Assembly: GCA_947476765.1 (NCBI GenBank)
Contig: CANJRK010000008.1
Location: forward strand, 1-14,477
DNA: 14,477 nt
Direction of reading: 5' to 3'
From: Actinomycetota bacterium
Lineage (GTDB): Bacteria; Actinomycetota; Actinomycetes; S36-B12; UBA5976
In this document: one piece after another, positions 7,113 to 13,286 of the stretch
Numbering within the stretch: the first letter of the stretch is position 1
Layout of the letters: each line of letters begins with the position of its first letter
Program-made: the position numbers and the translations under genes
Notes under the pieces: model-generated
Told to the model about the DNA's origin: nothing
The model's input: the letters and a program-made list of their open reading frames with translations, nothing else
Databases searched by the model: none

Positions 7113-8990
7113 ATGACAATTTTGTCGGGCATTTCTACCCCAGCTGACTTGCGAACTTTAAACCCCGAGCAACTGACTACGTTGTCGCAAGAGATTCGCG
7201 ATGCGCTAGTTAGTTATGTGACGCGCACGGGCGGTCATTTAGGTCCTAACTTGGGCGTTGTCGAACTGACATTAGCGCTCCATCGGGTTTTTGATTCGCC
7301 CAAAGATCCAATTCTCTGGGATACCGGCCATCAGTCCTATGTTCACAAAATGGTTACAGGTCGCGCCAGCGATTTTGAATCGCTACGACAAGAGGGTGGC
7401 TTGTCCGGCTATCCCAGTCGCGCCGAAAGCATTCATGATGTTATCGAAAATAGTCACGCATCAACTGCCCTTTCTTATGCCGATGGCATCGCAAAAGCAT
7501 TTGAGATTCACGGAGAATCAGATCGACACGTAGTTGCAGTTGTCGGAGATGGCGCACTTACCGGCGGCATGACTTGGGAAGCGCTAAATAATATTGCCGA
7601 TGGCTCGGATCGATCAATTGTGATCGTGGTCAATGACAACGAACGTTCTTACTCGCCAACAATTGGTGGCATGGCAAGGCACTTAGCAACCCTGCGCACC
7701 ACAAAGGGCTATGAGAGATTTCTGGACTGGGGTAAATCCGTTCTCGAACGTACTCCAGTCGTGGGCGCGCCGGTTTACGATGCACTGCACGGAATGAAAA
7801 AAGGTATCAAAGATTTTGTAGCACCACAGGGCCTATTTGAAGATCTTGGACTTAAATACATTGGTCCAATCGATGGCCACAACATAACCGACATGGAGTT
7901 TGCTTTCCAGCGGGCACGGGATTTCGGCGGGCCAGTTATTGTTCACGTAATTACGGAAAAGGGTCGCGGATATACGCCAGCCGAAACTGATGAAGCTGAT
8001 CGTTTCCACGCAGTTGGCGTAGTTGATCCAGATACCGGCAAACCACTATCGCAAGCAGCCACTTCATGGACATCGATATTTTCCCAAGAGTTAGTCGCAA
8101 TCGGGGGAGAACGCCAGGATGTGGTAGCAATTACCGCGGCGATGTTAGGTCCAACAGGACTTGATTCCTTCGCCGGAAAATTCCCGGAGCGCACGTTTGA
8201 TGTTGGCATTGCCGAACAACATGCAGTTACTAGTGCAGTAGGTATGGCACATGCTGGCTTACATCCTGTAATAGCGATTTACTCAACATTCTTAAATCGG
8301 GCCATTGACCAAGTAATTATGGATTGCGCGCTTCATGATGCTGGAGTGACTTTTGCCCTTGATCGCTCTGGAGTTACTGGCGACGATGGAGCCAGCCATA
8401 ACGGCATGTGGGATATGGCATTGCTGCGCGTAGTGCCGAATTTGGAGCTATTTGCACCGCGCGACGGGGCGCAATTAGTTGCTGCGCTTCGAAAGTGCCT
8501 TGATAAATCTGATCACCCAACCGTTATTAGGTTCTCTAAAGGCGCGGTGCCGGCTGACATTCCAGCGATTAACTCACTTGGCTTTGCTGATGTTCTTGTC
8601 TCGCACTCCAATCCCGATGTCTGCATTGTGGCAATTGGTGCAATGGCAACTTCAGCACTTGAAGCAGCTAAGACATTGCAATCCAATGGTTACTCAGTTG
8701 AAGTGGTAGATCCGGTTCAGGTTTTGCCTGTTAGTGCCGGTTTAATCGAATATCTGAGTGACCGCGATTATGTCGTATCAATCGAAGACGGCTTAGTCGA
8801 CGGCGGCATTGGCGAAGCAATTGGCAGCGCACTTCGAGTGAATAATTCGGCAACTCGTGTCATGTCGCTGGGAATACCAAAGAGATTCTTGGATCACGCA
8901 TCTCGTAAATCAATTTTGCAGAAGTTGCATCTAGATGCCCAAGGTATTGCAGCCACTATCGAGCAGGGACTTAAATCTAAAGTTCGCTAG
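7113..8990 (+). CDS. dxs: 1-deoxy-D-xylulose-5-phosphate synthase
   Basis: Condenses pyruvate and glyceraldehyde 3-phosphate, with thiamine diphosphate, into 1-deoxy-D-xylulose 5-phosphate, the entry step of the MEP isoprenoid pathway. The 625-residue protein has the expected transketolase-like layout. TGGHLGPNLGVVELT (39-53) and WDTGHQSYVHK (69-79) are at the front; GDGALTGGMTWEALN with the downstream NDNE (174-177) forms the TPP/Mg site. IAEQHAV contains the catalytic Glu at 368, and DRSGVTGDDGASHNGMWD has the substrate-binding segment in its actinobacterial form. The C-terminal transketolase domain is complete. The ATG at 7113 is preferred because AGGGG lies 7 bases ahead; a GTG at 7107 would add two residues and cannot be excluded. 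Its 3' end overlaps the convergent RNase D gene by 14 bases. Its position near RNase D and DUF3000 is conserved in mycobacteria. Confidence 0.96.
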   Translation: MTILSGISTPADLRTLNPEQLTTLSQEIRDALVSYVTRTGGHLGPNLGVVELTLALHRVFDSPKDPILWDTGHQSYVHKMVTGRASDFESLRQEGGLSGYPSRAESIHDVIENSHASTALSYADGIAKAFEIHGESDRHVVAVVGDGALTGGMTWEALNNIADGSDRSIVIVVNDNERSYSPTIGGMARHLATLRTTKGYERFLDWGKSVLERTPVVGAPVYDALHGMKKGIKDFVAPQGLFEDLGLKYIGPIDGHNITDMEFAFQRARDFGGPVIVHVITEKGRGYTPAETDEADRFHAVGVVDPDTGKPLSQAATSWTSIFSQELVAIGGERQDVVAITAAMLGPTGLDSFAGKFPERTFDVGIAEQHAVTSAVGMAHAGLHPVIAIYSTFLNRAIDQVIMDCALHDAGVTFALDRSGVTGDDGASHNGMWDMALLRVVPNLELFAPRDGAQLVAALRKCLDKSDHPTVIRFSKGAVPADIPAINSLGFADVLVSHSNPDVCIVAIGAMATSALEAAKTLQSNGYSVEVVDPVQVLPVSAGLIEYLSDRDYVVSIEDGLVDGGIGEAIGSALRVNNSATRVMSLGIPKRFLDHASRKSILQKLHLDAQGIAATIEQGLKSKVR

Positions 8991-10245
8991 TTTCGGCCGT
9001 GCTAGGAAGTTGCCAGATAGCGACTTCCAAAACTGGTGCAACAATTTCAATTTGCCATGGTCTGGCGTTCAATTGCGCAAGCATAATTCTTAGCTCGGAC
9101 GGGGTTTCAGGCGGTGCCCACAAAACCTTGCGAACCGTCTCGGGCGTCATCAAATTTTCCGTAGGAAGTTCAAGCTTGGTGGCGATCTCAACAAGTGCTG
9201 CTCGGGTAAATTCCAAACGTCGCCAAGCTTGTGGGTTTCTAGATTCCCAGTTCCTAGGTGCGGGAGGACCGGATGCGGGCAGTTTTAGCGGTGGAAGATC
9301 AGAGTCGGGGAGTTCATGTGCGCGCATGGCCGCCTCGATCCAAGAATTTGCATGGCGCTTTACGTTCCGCAGATGCATAAATGACAGCGACTTTAGTTCC
9401 GAAACAGTACTCATCCCAGAACTGGCCAAAGTGACAATATGAGAGTCGGACAAGATTCGACCTGGCGCGATGTCAGCATCCCGCGCAATTGCATCCCGGG
9501 TGTGCCAAACCTCGCGCACTACTGCCAATTCCCTTGGTTTTCGAATAACATGCATGCCAGATGTACGCCGCCACGGATCAACGCGCTCAATTGGTCCAGT
9601 AGTACGCATAACGTGATCAAACTCTTGGATTGCCCAATGGTATTTTTCTGCCTCGTGCAGTTTTGCAGCTAGCAATTCCCAAAGTTCGATCAAGAATTCG
9701 ACATCAAGTGCTGCGTAATTTAACCAAGACTCAGGCAGTGGGCGAGTGGACCAATCGGCTGCGCTGTGTTCCTTGGCTAGTGAGAATCCAAGTTGGGTTT
9801 CAAGCAATGGACCTAGCCCAACTCTTTCATACCCAAGGATTCGTCCAGCAAGTTCAGAATCAAACAATTGTGCAGTTGGCGACAACCCGACTTCTGCCAA
9901 ACAAACCAAATCTTGAGATGCCGCATGCAAAATCCAATCAACGCCAGTGAGCGATTCTTGCAGAGGGGCTAAATTCGCAAAACATGTTGGATCGATCAAG
10001 TGTGACCCAGAACCGTTTCTTCGCAGTTGTATTAGATATGCTCGCTGTGAATACTTAAATCCACTGGCACGCTCAGCATCAAGGGCAACCGGTCCAGAAC
10101 CTGCCGCTATTGCCGCAATCAATTCAGATAATTGCTGGTCAGTTGTAACAATCTGTGGCAATCCCTCACGAGGTGCAACAATCTTGATGCTGGTTGATTC
10201 GGGTTCAGTGCCTTCAGCAATTTCATTTTTAGTCCGCTGTGTCAT
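8977..10245 (-). CDS. rnd: Ribonuclease D-like 3'-5' exonuclease with HRDC domain
   Basis: A 422-residue DEDDy-family exoribonuclease, expected to trim the 3' ends of tRNA precursors and other structured RNAs in the cytosol. The exonuclease domain (about 30-215) has D56 and E58 in ALDAERASGF, D112 in HAASQDL, and Y177 with D181 in NYAALDVEFLIEL, completing the DEDDy metal-binding set. An HRDC nucleic-acid-binding domain follows (about 235-312, from KPRELAVVREVWHTRDAIARDADIAPGRILSD). The remaining 110 residues form the C-terminal domain typical of the actinobacterial members. The ATG is 9 bases after the DUF3000 stop, so the two form an operon; no clear binding site precedes it. The stop lies inside the 3' end of dxs. 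The symbol is by homology; the actinobacterial enzyme's substrates are less studied than those of E. coli RNase D. Confidence 0.92.
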   Translation of the reverse strand: MTQRTKNEIAEGTEPESTSIKIVAPREGLPQIVTTDQQLSELIAAIAAGSGPVALDAERASGFKYSQRAYLIQLRRNGSGSHLIDPTCFANLAPLQESLTGVDWILHAASQDLVCLAEVGLSPTAQLFDSELAGRILGYERVGLGPLLETQLGFSLAKEHSAADWSTRPLPESWLNYAALDVEFLIELWELLAAKLHEAEKYHWAIQEFDHVMRTTGPIERVDPWRRTSGMHVIRKPRELAVVREVWHTRDAIARDADIAPGRILSDSHIVTLASSGMSTVSELKSLSFMHLRNVKRHANSWIEAAMRAHELPDSDLPPLKLPASGPPAPRNWESRNPQAWRRLEFTRAALVEIATKLELPTENLMTPETVRKVLWAPPETPSELRIMLAQLNARPWQIEIVAPVLEVAIWQLPSTAETSEL

Positions 10246-10254
10246 AAAAAATAG

Positions 10255-10830
10255 TTAACGCTTTCGAGAAAGCGCCGCAACGCCTTCCGGCAGCGGAGTA
10301 AGGCCAGAAGTTTTCTCAACCAGCGCTAGCCATCCCTTGAGGTGGAGCGACAGATCTGCGGAATCTGGTGACCAAGAAGCTCGAATCTCCAAATCTGTAT
10401 CAGTCGAGCGATCTTCCAAGCCAGCAAATGATCGGGATACAGTGCGCGTAACCGTTCCAGAAACGTTGTGATACTCCGCGCCAGAATCACCGAGCGCGTC
10501 TATTAACCAAGACCAGGCAACTTCATCGAACAAGTCATCAGTAACTACGTCAGATTCGATAGCTGCTCGCACAAAGGTGACAACGCGAAATGGGCCGTCC
10601 CAAGTTTCTTGACCCTCTGGGTCGTGGAGCACGATGAAGCGTCCTAAAGCTAACTCTTCATCATCGGCATCTATAACTTCAACTGATATCGCAATGCTGT
10701 GAGGCGCTAGACGTTGCGGCGCTGGAACTTCCTCGATGACGAATTCTGGACGAAGTTGTGGGTTTTTTAGGCTAGCAATAGCGCCATCCCATACGTCCAC
10801 AATCGATGCACCTGCTCCAGTAGTTCTCAT
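10255..10830 (-). CDS. DUF3000 family protein
   Basis: A soluble 191-residue protein of the actinobacterial DUF3000 family, function unknown. The match is clear along most of the length: LRPEFVIEEVPAPQRLAPHSIAISVEV (about 26-52), LALGRFIVLHDPEGQETWDGPFRVVTFVRAAIE (about 60-92), EVAWSWLIDAL (about 102-112), SGTVTRTVSRSFAGLEDR (about 123-140) and the C-terminal GWLALVEKTSGLTPLPEGV. There are no membrane segments. It is the first gene of an operon with RNase D, an association also seen in mycobacteria, which hints at an RNA-related or housekeeping role without proving it. The ATG at 10830 follows a TATGCT box on the minus strand by 8 bases, suggesting a leaderless or nearly leaderless mRNA. Confidence 0.9.
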   Translation of the reverse strand: MRTTGAGASIVDVWDGAIASLKNPQLRPEFVIEEVPAPQRLAPHSIAISVEVIDADDEELALGRFIVLHDPEGQETWDGPFRVVTFVRAAIESDVVTDDLFDEVAWSWLIDALGDSGAEYHNVSGTVTRTVSRSFAGLEDRSTDTDLEIRASWSPDSADLSLHLKGWLALVEKTSGLTPLPEGVAALSRKR

Positions 10831-10838
10831 TGCTTCTA

Positions 10839-10844
10839 AGCATA
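10839..10844 (-). promoter_or_regulatory. -10-like box of the DUF3000-RNase D operon
   Basis: TATGCT on the minus strand ends 8 bases before the ATG at 10830, so transcription would begin about at the start codon or one or two bases before it. No Shine-Dalgarno sequence is visible. The -35 element is unclear. Confidence 0.4.
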
Positions 10845-10862
10845 TGAACCAAGTGCAAGTTG

Positions 10863-10890
10863 TTGGCCTAGGCGCGCGGTCGGATAGGCT
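10863..10890 (+). promoter_or_regulatory. Promoter of the EamA transporter gene, leaderless type
   Basis: TTGGCC (10863-10868) and TAGGCT (10885-10890) are separated by 16 bases. The -10 box ends exactly 6 bases before the ATG at 10897, which puts the predicted transcription start on the A of the start codon. No ribosome binding site is present, as expected for a leaderless mRNA. It fires away from the DUF3000 promoter 40 bases to the left. Confidence 0.55.
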
Positions 10891-10896
10891 AACCGA

Positions 10897-11724
10897 ATGC
10901 CGGTAGTACTTGCCCTGTTATCTAGTTTGGTTTGGGGTTTGGCCGATTTTTTGGGTGGCACGCTCAGTAAGCGACGTAAGGCACTTGCCGTTATCGGTGG
11001 TTCACAAAGCTTCGGGCTATTTTTCTCAGCAACTCTTGCGCTAGCGCTTGGATACTGGACTTGGAGTTCAACGGTTTGGTTCAACGGAGCCATTGCTGGG
11101 GCGATGGGTCTACTTGGATTAGTTGGTTTTTACACCGCACTTGCTACCGGACAAATGGGAATTGTTGCCCCAATTTCGTCGCTGAGCGCAGTTGTGCCTG
11201 TGACAATCGGCCTGGCGCAAGGTGAGCGGCCAGCTTCGATTCAACTTGTAGGTATCGCAGTAGCACTGGTGGGCGTAATTTTAGCTAGTGGACCAGAACT
11301 CAATGGCAAAGTTGATCCGCGACCAGTTTTCTTGGCGCTATTTGCTGCACTAACTTTCGGCATCTGTGTTTACTTCATGGCAAAAGGTGGACAGATCAAT
11401 CCCACAATGACAATTGTTTCGATGCGCGCCACACAGTTTATTGTTGTTGCGCTAATAGCAATTGCATTACGAACTCTCGGTGGCCTAGTCAAACAGGATC
11501 TACCCATTTTGGCCTTAATTGGAATTACCGATGCCGGTGCCAACATTTTGTTCGCGTTTGCAGCCTCACTGGGATTACTTTCAGTAGTAGCGGTACTGGG
11601 GTCGTTGTATCCAATTGTCACAGTCTTGCTGGCTTGGTGGATTCACAAGGAGCGACTAATTCCAGTTCAGTACTTAGGAATTGTTTTTACCTTCTCTGGC
11701 GTGGCACTAATTTCGATGGGGTAG
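10897..11724 (+). CDS. EamA/DMT-family transporter
   Basis: A 275-residue integral membrane protein with about ten hydrophobic helices arranged as two EamA repeats, the layout of the drug/metabolite transporter superfamily. The first repeat opens with LALLSSLVWGLADFLGG and contains FYTALATGQMGIVAPISSLSAVVPVTIGL, the helix-4 pattern of the family. The second contains LALFAALTFGICVYFMAKG and LGLLSVVAVLGSLYPIVTVLLAWWIHKERLIPVQYLGIVFTFSGVALIS, the matching end of repeat two with its conserved E in HKER. The substrate cannot be inferred; relatives export amino acids or metabolites, or carry other small solutes. The gene is monocistronic, divergent from DUF3000 and convergent with msrB (7 bases between stops). 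In mycobacteria haem-synthesis genes occupy this position, so this gene may be a lineage-specific insertion. Confidence 0.88.
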   Translation: MPVVLALLSSLVWGLADFLGGTLSKRRKALAVIGGSQSFGLFFSATLALALGYWTWSSTVWFNGAIAGAMGLLGLVGFYTALATGQMGIVAPISSLSAVVPVTIGLAQGERPASIQLVGIAVALVGVILASGPELNGKVDPRPVFLALFAALTFGICVYFMAKGGQINPTMTIVSMRATQFIVVALIAIALRTLGGLVKQDLPILALIGITDAGANILFAFAASLGLLSVVAVLGSLYPIVTVLLAWWIHKERLIPVQYLGIVFTFSGVALISMG

Positions 11725-11731
11725 CAACGCG

Positions 11732-12136
11732 CTATTTAGGAGCAACAAGTGTCATTGACACTGAGTTGATGCAGTACCTCAAATCAGTGGGAGTTTTATA
11801 CCCCTCACCTTCGAATACGTGACCAAGGTGAGAGTCGCAAGCAGCGCAGCGAATTTCAGTTCTTACCATGCCATGCGACATATCCTTAATCTCGATAACG
11901 CTCTCGGCAGCAAGTGGCGTAAAGAATGATGGCCAGCCACATCCGCTATGGAACTTCGAATCGCTGCGAAATAGTTCGGCACCGCAAGCGCGACAAGCGT
12001 AGATGCCTTCGGTCTCAGTATCTGTGTATTCACCTATAAACGGCGCTTCAGTTCCGGCCTCGCGTAACACGCGATATTCTTCTGCACTTAACTCACTGCG
12101 CCATTGTTCGTCTGACTTGATAACTTTTTCGACCAT
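11732..12136 (-). CDS. msrB: Peptide-methionine (R)-S-oxide reductase
   Basis: Reduces the R epimer of methionine sulfoxide in proteins, repairing oxidative damage in the cytosol; usually recycled by thioredoxin. The 134-residue protein is a complete MsrB domain. Structural zinc ligands are C48 and C51 (CRAC) and C97 and C100 (CAAC). HSGCGWPSF (63-71) carries C66, the likely resolving Cys. RYCINS contains the catalytic nucleophile C122, and HLGHVF (103-108) holds conserved active-site His residues. It is not fused to MsrA. The ATG at 12136 lies 6 bases after a TAGTCT box, so it probably has its own leaderless transcript despite lying only 21 bases downstream of the RibD-like gene. The pairing of msrB with a RibD-like gene also occurs in mycobacteria. 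Confidence 0.96.
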   Translation of the reverse strand: MVEKVIKSDEQWRSELSAEEYRVLREAGTEAPFIGEYTDTETEGIYACRACGAELFRSDSKFHSGCGWPSFFTPLAAESVIEIKDMSHGMVRTEIRCAACDSHLGHVFEGEGYKTPTDLRYCINSVSMTLVAPK

Positions 12137-12142
12137 GAGTAA

Positions 12143-12148
12143 AGACTA
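12143..12148 (-). promoter_or_regulatory. -10 box of msrB, leaderless type
   Basis: TAGTCT on the minus strand is followed by exactly 6 bases and then the msrB ATG at 12136, so the predicted transcription start is the start codon itself. There is no ribosome binding site, and no clear -35 element. msrB may also be read through from the RibD-like gene upstream. Confidence 0.5.
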
Positions 12149-12157
12149 TTGCAATTA

Positions 12158-12871
12158 CTAGCCAGCGCGCCTGTTGAAAAATCTTTGGAATTGATAGTCA
12201 TCTGCGCTCGCAGTCCCAACTAGATGCCAGTCAGTTGGCAAACAATCAGCCGTTGTTGCTATTCCACCAACCTGAATCGGCGAAATCGTTAAATCATATT
12301 CATCTATTGCATTTGCTGAGAGCAATTCACGAAGAAGTTTTGGACCACCCTCACAGGTGACTTTAGTAAGGCCAATTTCTGATAATGCCGCAATGACGCC
12401 CGTTCCAAAGTTAGCTACGTGGTCAATGGAAATGACTTGAGCACGGTTGGTAAGTTCGGTAGCCGGCTGTGAATCACCGACATTGATAATGATTGTGGGT
12501 TCCTGGCTGGCGCTGAATAGATTTGAATCCAAATCAAACTGCAGTGACTGACTTACTATCGCCAACCTTGGAGTTGGCCTTGCGAGAAATTCAAATTCCG
12601 TACGCGGTATAGGCGAGCGATAATTCTCTTGACGCGCTGTAGTGGCACCCACGAGAACCACATCAGAAAGTGCTCGAAGTAGTAGCAGTAACTTAAAGTC
12701 TGCTGGCCCAGTTAGATCTCGAGAAGTATTATTTGCACCAACAAAATGTCCATCTAGCGAGGTGATCATGTTGGCTCTTACCCAAGTGGTTTCTGGGGCA
12801 TCATAATGAGCAGCAATCTGGGCTAATGTTGTCAAGTTCACGTCAAGATTATGATCAGAATCCATGAGCAT
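12158..12871 (-). CDS. Stand-alone RibD C-terminal-type reductase (pyrimidine reductase / DHFR-like)
   Basis: An NADPH-dependent reductase with the dihydrofolate-reductase-like fold of the RibD C-terminal domain, lacking the deaminase domain of bifunctional RibD. Family motifs are VRANMITSLDGHFVG near the start, the LRALSDVVLVGATTARQENY segment, and CEGGPKLLRELLSANAIDEYDLTISPIQVGG in the C-terminal half. Possible roles are the reduction step of riboflavin synthesis or, as reported for the related M. tuberculosis Rv2671, a dihydrofolate reductase activity; sequence alone does not decide. The start is uncertain. An AGGAG lies just before in-frame ATGs at 12871 (3 bases) and 12865 (9 bases); a further ATG at 12895 is only 4 bases from the tRNA-Val 3' end and has no binding site. 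I use 12871. The gene follows the tRNA cluster in the same direction. Confidence 0.87.
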   Translation of the reverse strand: MLMDSDHNLDVNLTTLAQIAAHYDAPETTWVRANMITSLDGHFVGANNTSRDLTGPADFKLLLLLRALSDVVLVGATTARQENYRSPIPRTEFEFLARPTPRLAIVSQSLQFDLDSNLFSASQEPTIIINVGDSQPATELTNRAQVISIDHVANFGTGVIAALSEIGLTKVTCEGGPKLLRELLSANAIDEYDLTISPIQVGGIATTADCLPTDWHLVGTASADDYQFQRFFNRRAG

Positions 12872-12899
12872 GATCTCCTGACCTGGTTTGATCAATAAA

Positions 12900-12976
12900 T
12901 GGTGGTCGATACAGGACTTGAACCTGTGACCTCTTCCATGTCAAGGAAGCGCGCTAGCCAACTGCGCCAATCGACC
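12900..12976 (-). tRNA. tRNA-Val (anticodon GAC), CCA encoded
   Basis: The minus strand folds into a full cloverleaf: acceptor GGTCGAT/ATCGACC, D stem GCGC/GCGC, anticodon stem CTTCC/GGAAG with loop TTGACAT (anticodon GAC), variable loop AGGTC, T stem ACAGG/CCTGT with loop TTCAAGT. The body is 74 nt, with discriminator A at 12903 and the terminal CCA encoded at 12900-12902. It is the last of three tRNAs and directly precedes the RibD-like gene. Confidence 0.97.
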
Positions 12977-13014
12977 GATGTGTTAAATCAGTTACTTATG
13001 TCTTATTCAATTTT

Positions 13015-13031
13015 GTAGCGTCATTCACTAC
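13015..13031 (-). other. Short hairpin in the tRNA-Cys to tRNA-Val spacer
   Basis: On the transcribed strand GTAGTG and CGCTAC can pair as a 6-bp stem (one G-U pair) around a 5-base loop, starting 1 base after the 3' end of tRNA-Cys. It lacks a U-run and is not a terminator. It may serve tRNA 3'-end processing or be incidental. The rest of the 56-base spacer is AT-rich and featureless. Confidence 0.3.
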
Positions 13032-13032
13032 G

Positions 13033-13103
13033 AGGTGGAGACGGGATTTGAACCCGTGTACAGGGATTTGCAGTCCCTTGCCTCGCCTCTCGGCCACTCC
13101 ACC
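13033..13103 (-). tRNA. tRNA-Cys (anticodon GCA)
   Basis: The minus strand gives a 71-nt cloverleaf: acceptor GGTGGAG/CTCCACC, 3-bp D stem GCC/GGC, anticodon stem AGGGA/TCCCT with loop CTGCAAA (anticodon GCA), variable loop GTAC, T stem ACGGG/CCCGT with loop TTCAAAT, discriminator T. CCA is not encoded and must be added after transcription. It is the middle gene of the Gly-Cys-Val cluster. Confidence 0.97.
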
Positions 13104-13129
13104 GGGGTAGCCCAATGTGAGCTCTTCCG

Positions 13130-13201
13130 AGCGGATGACGGGATTCGAACCCGCGACCCTCACCTTGGCAAGGTGATGCTCTACCACTGAGCCACATCCG
13201 C
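13130..13201 (-). tRNA. tRNA-Gly (anticodon GCC)
   Basis: The minus strand gives a 72-nt cloverleaf: acceptor GCGGATG/CATCCGC, D stem GCTC/GAGC, anticodon stem TCACC/GGTGA with loop TTGCCAA (anticodon GCC), T stem GCGGG/CCCGT (one G-U pair) with loop TTCGAAT, discriminator T. CCA is not encoded. It is the first gene of the tRNA operon, with 26 bases to tRNA-Cys. Confidence 0.97.
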
Positions 13202-13204
13202 GTA

Positions 13205-13217
13205 CAGGCTTAGCCTG
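13205..13217 (-). repeat. Inverted repeat in the leader of the tRNA operon
   Basis: CAGGCT-T-AGCCTG is a perfect 6-bp inverted repeat around one base, 3 bases before tRNA-Gly and inside the predicted 18-base leader. As RNA it could form a 5-bp stem with a TTA loop. It may help 5' processing or be a protein-binding site at the promoter start. Confidence 0.4.
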
Positions 13218-13225
13218 ACCCCGTT

Positions 13226-13254
13226 ACCTTAGCCCAATTACGGTATGGGTTCAA
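13226..13254 (-). promoter_or_regulatory. Promoter of the Gly-Cys-Val tRNA operon
   Basis: On the minus strand TTGAAC (13249-13254) and TAAGGT (13226-13231) are separated by exactly 17 bases. The predicted start is a G at 13219. The sequence between the -10 box and the start is G-rich (AACGGG), resembling the discriminator of stable-RNA promoters under stringent and growth-rate control. It lies back to back with the pabB promoter. Confidence 0.7.
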
Positions 13255-13274
13255 AGTCAGCCCGCATTGGTTCG

Positions 13275-13280
13275 TAAAGT
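13275..13280 (+). promoter_or_regulatory. -10 box of the pabB-pabC operon, leaderless type
   Basis: TAAAGT is followed by exactly 6 bases and then the ATG at 13287, so the predicted transcription start is the A of the start codon. There is no ribosome binding site. Any -35 element (about 13250-13257) would overlap the -35 of the divergent tRNA promoter. Confidence 0.55.
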
Positions 13281-13286
13281 GGACAC

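Noticed and set aside
8999..10258. Four plus-strand open frames (77-147 codons) opposite the RNase D gene
   Set aside because: They are antisense shadows of a gene with intact catalytic motifs, have no family-like sequence and no binding sites.
11725..11731. Terminator between the convergent EamA and msrB genes
   Set aside because: Only 7 bases separate the stops and no stem-loop with a U-run is seen.
12838..12850. ACGTCAAGAT, a partial match to the acnA palindrome
   Set aside because: It lies within the RibD-like coding sequence, has no matching second half, and is short enough to be chance.
12996..13187. A 63-codon minus-strand open frame across the tRNA genes
   Set aside because: It is translation of tRNA-Gly and tRNA-Cys sequence and spacer, not a protein gene.
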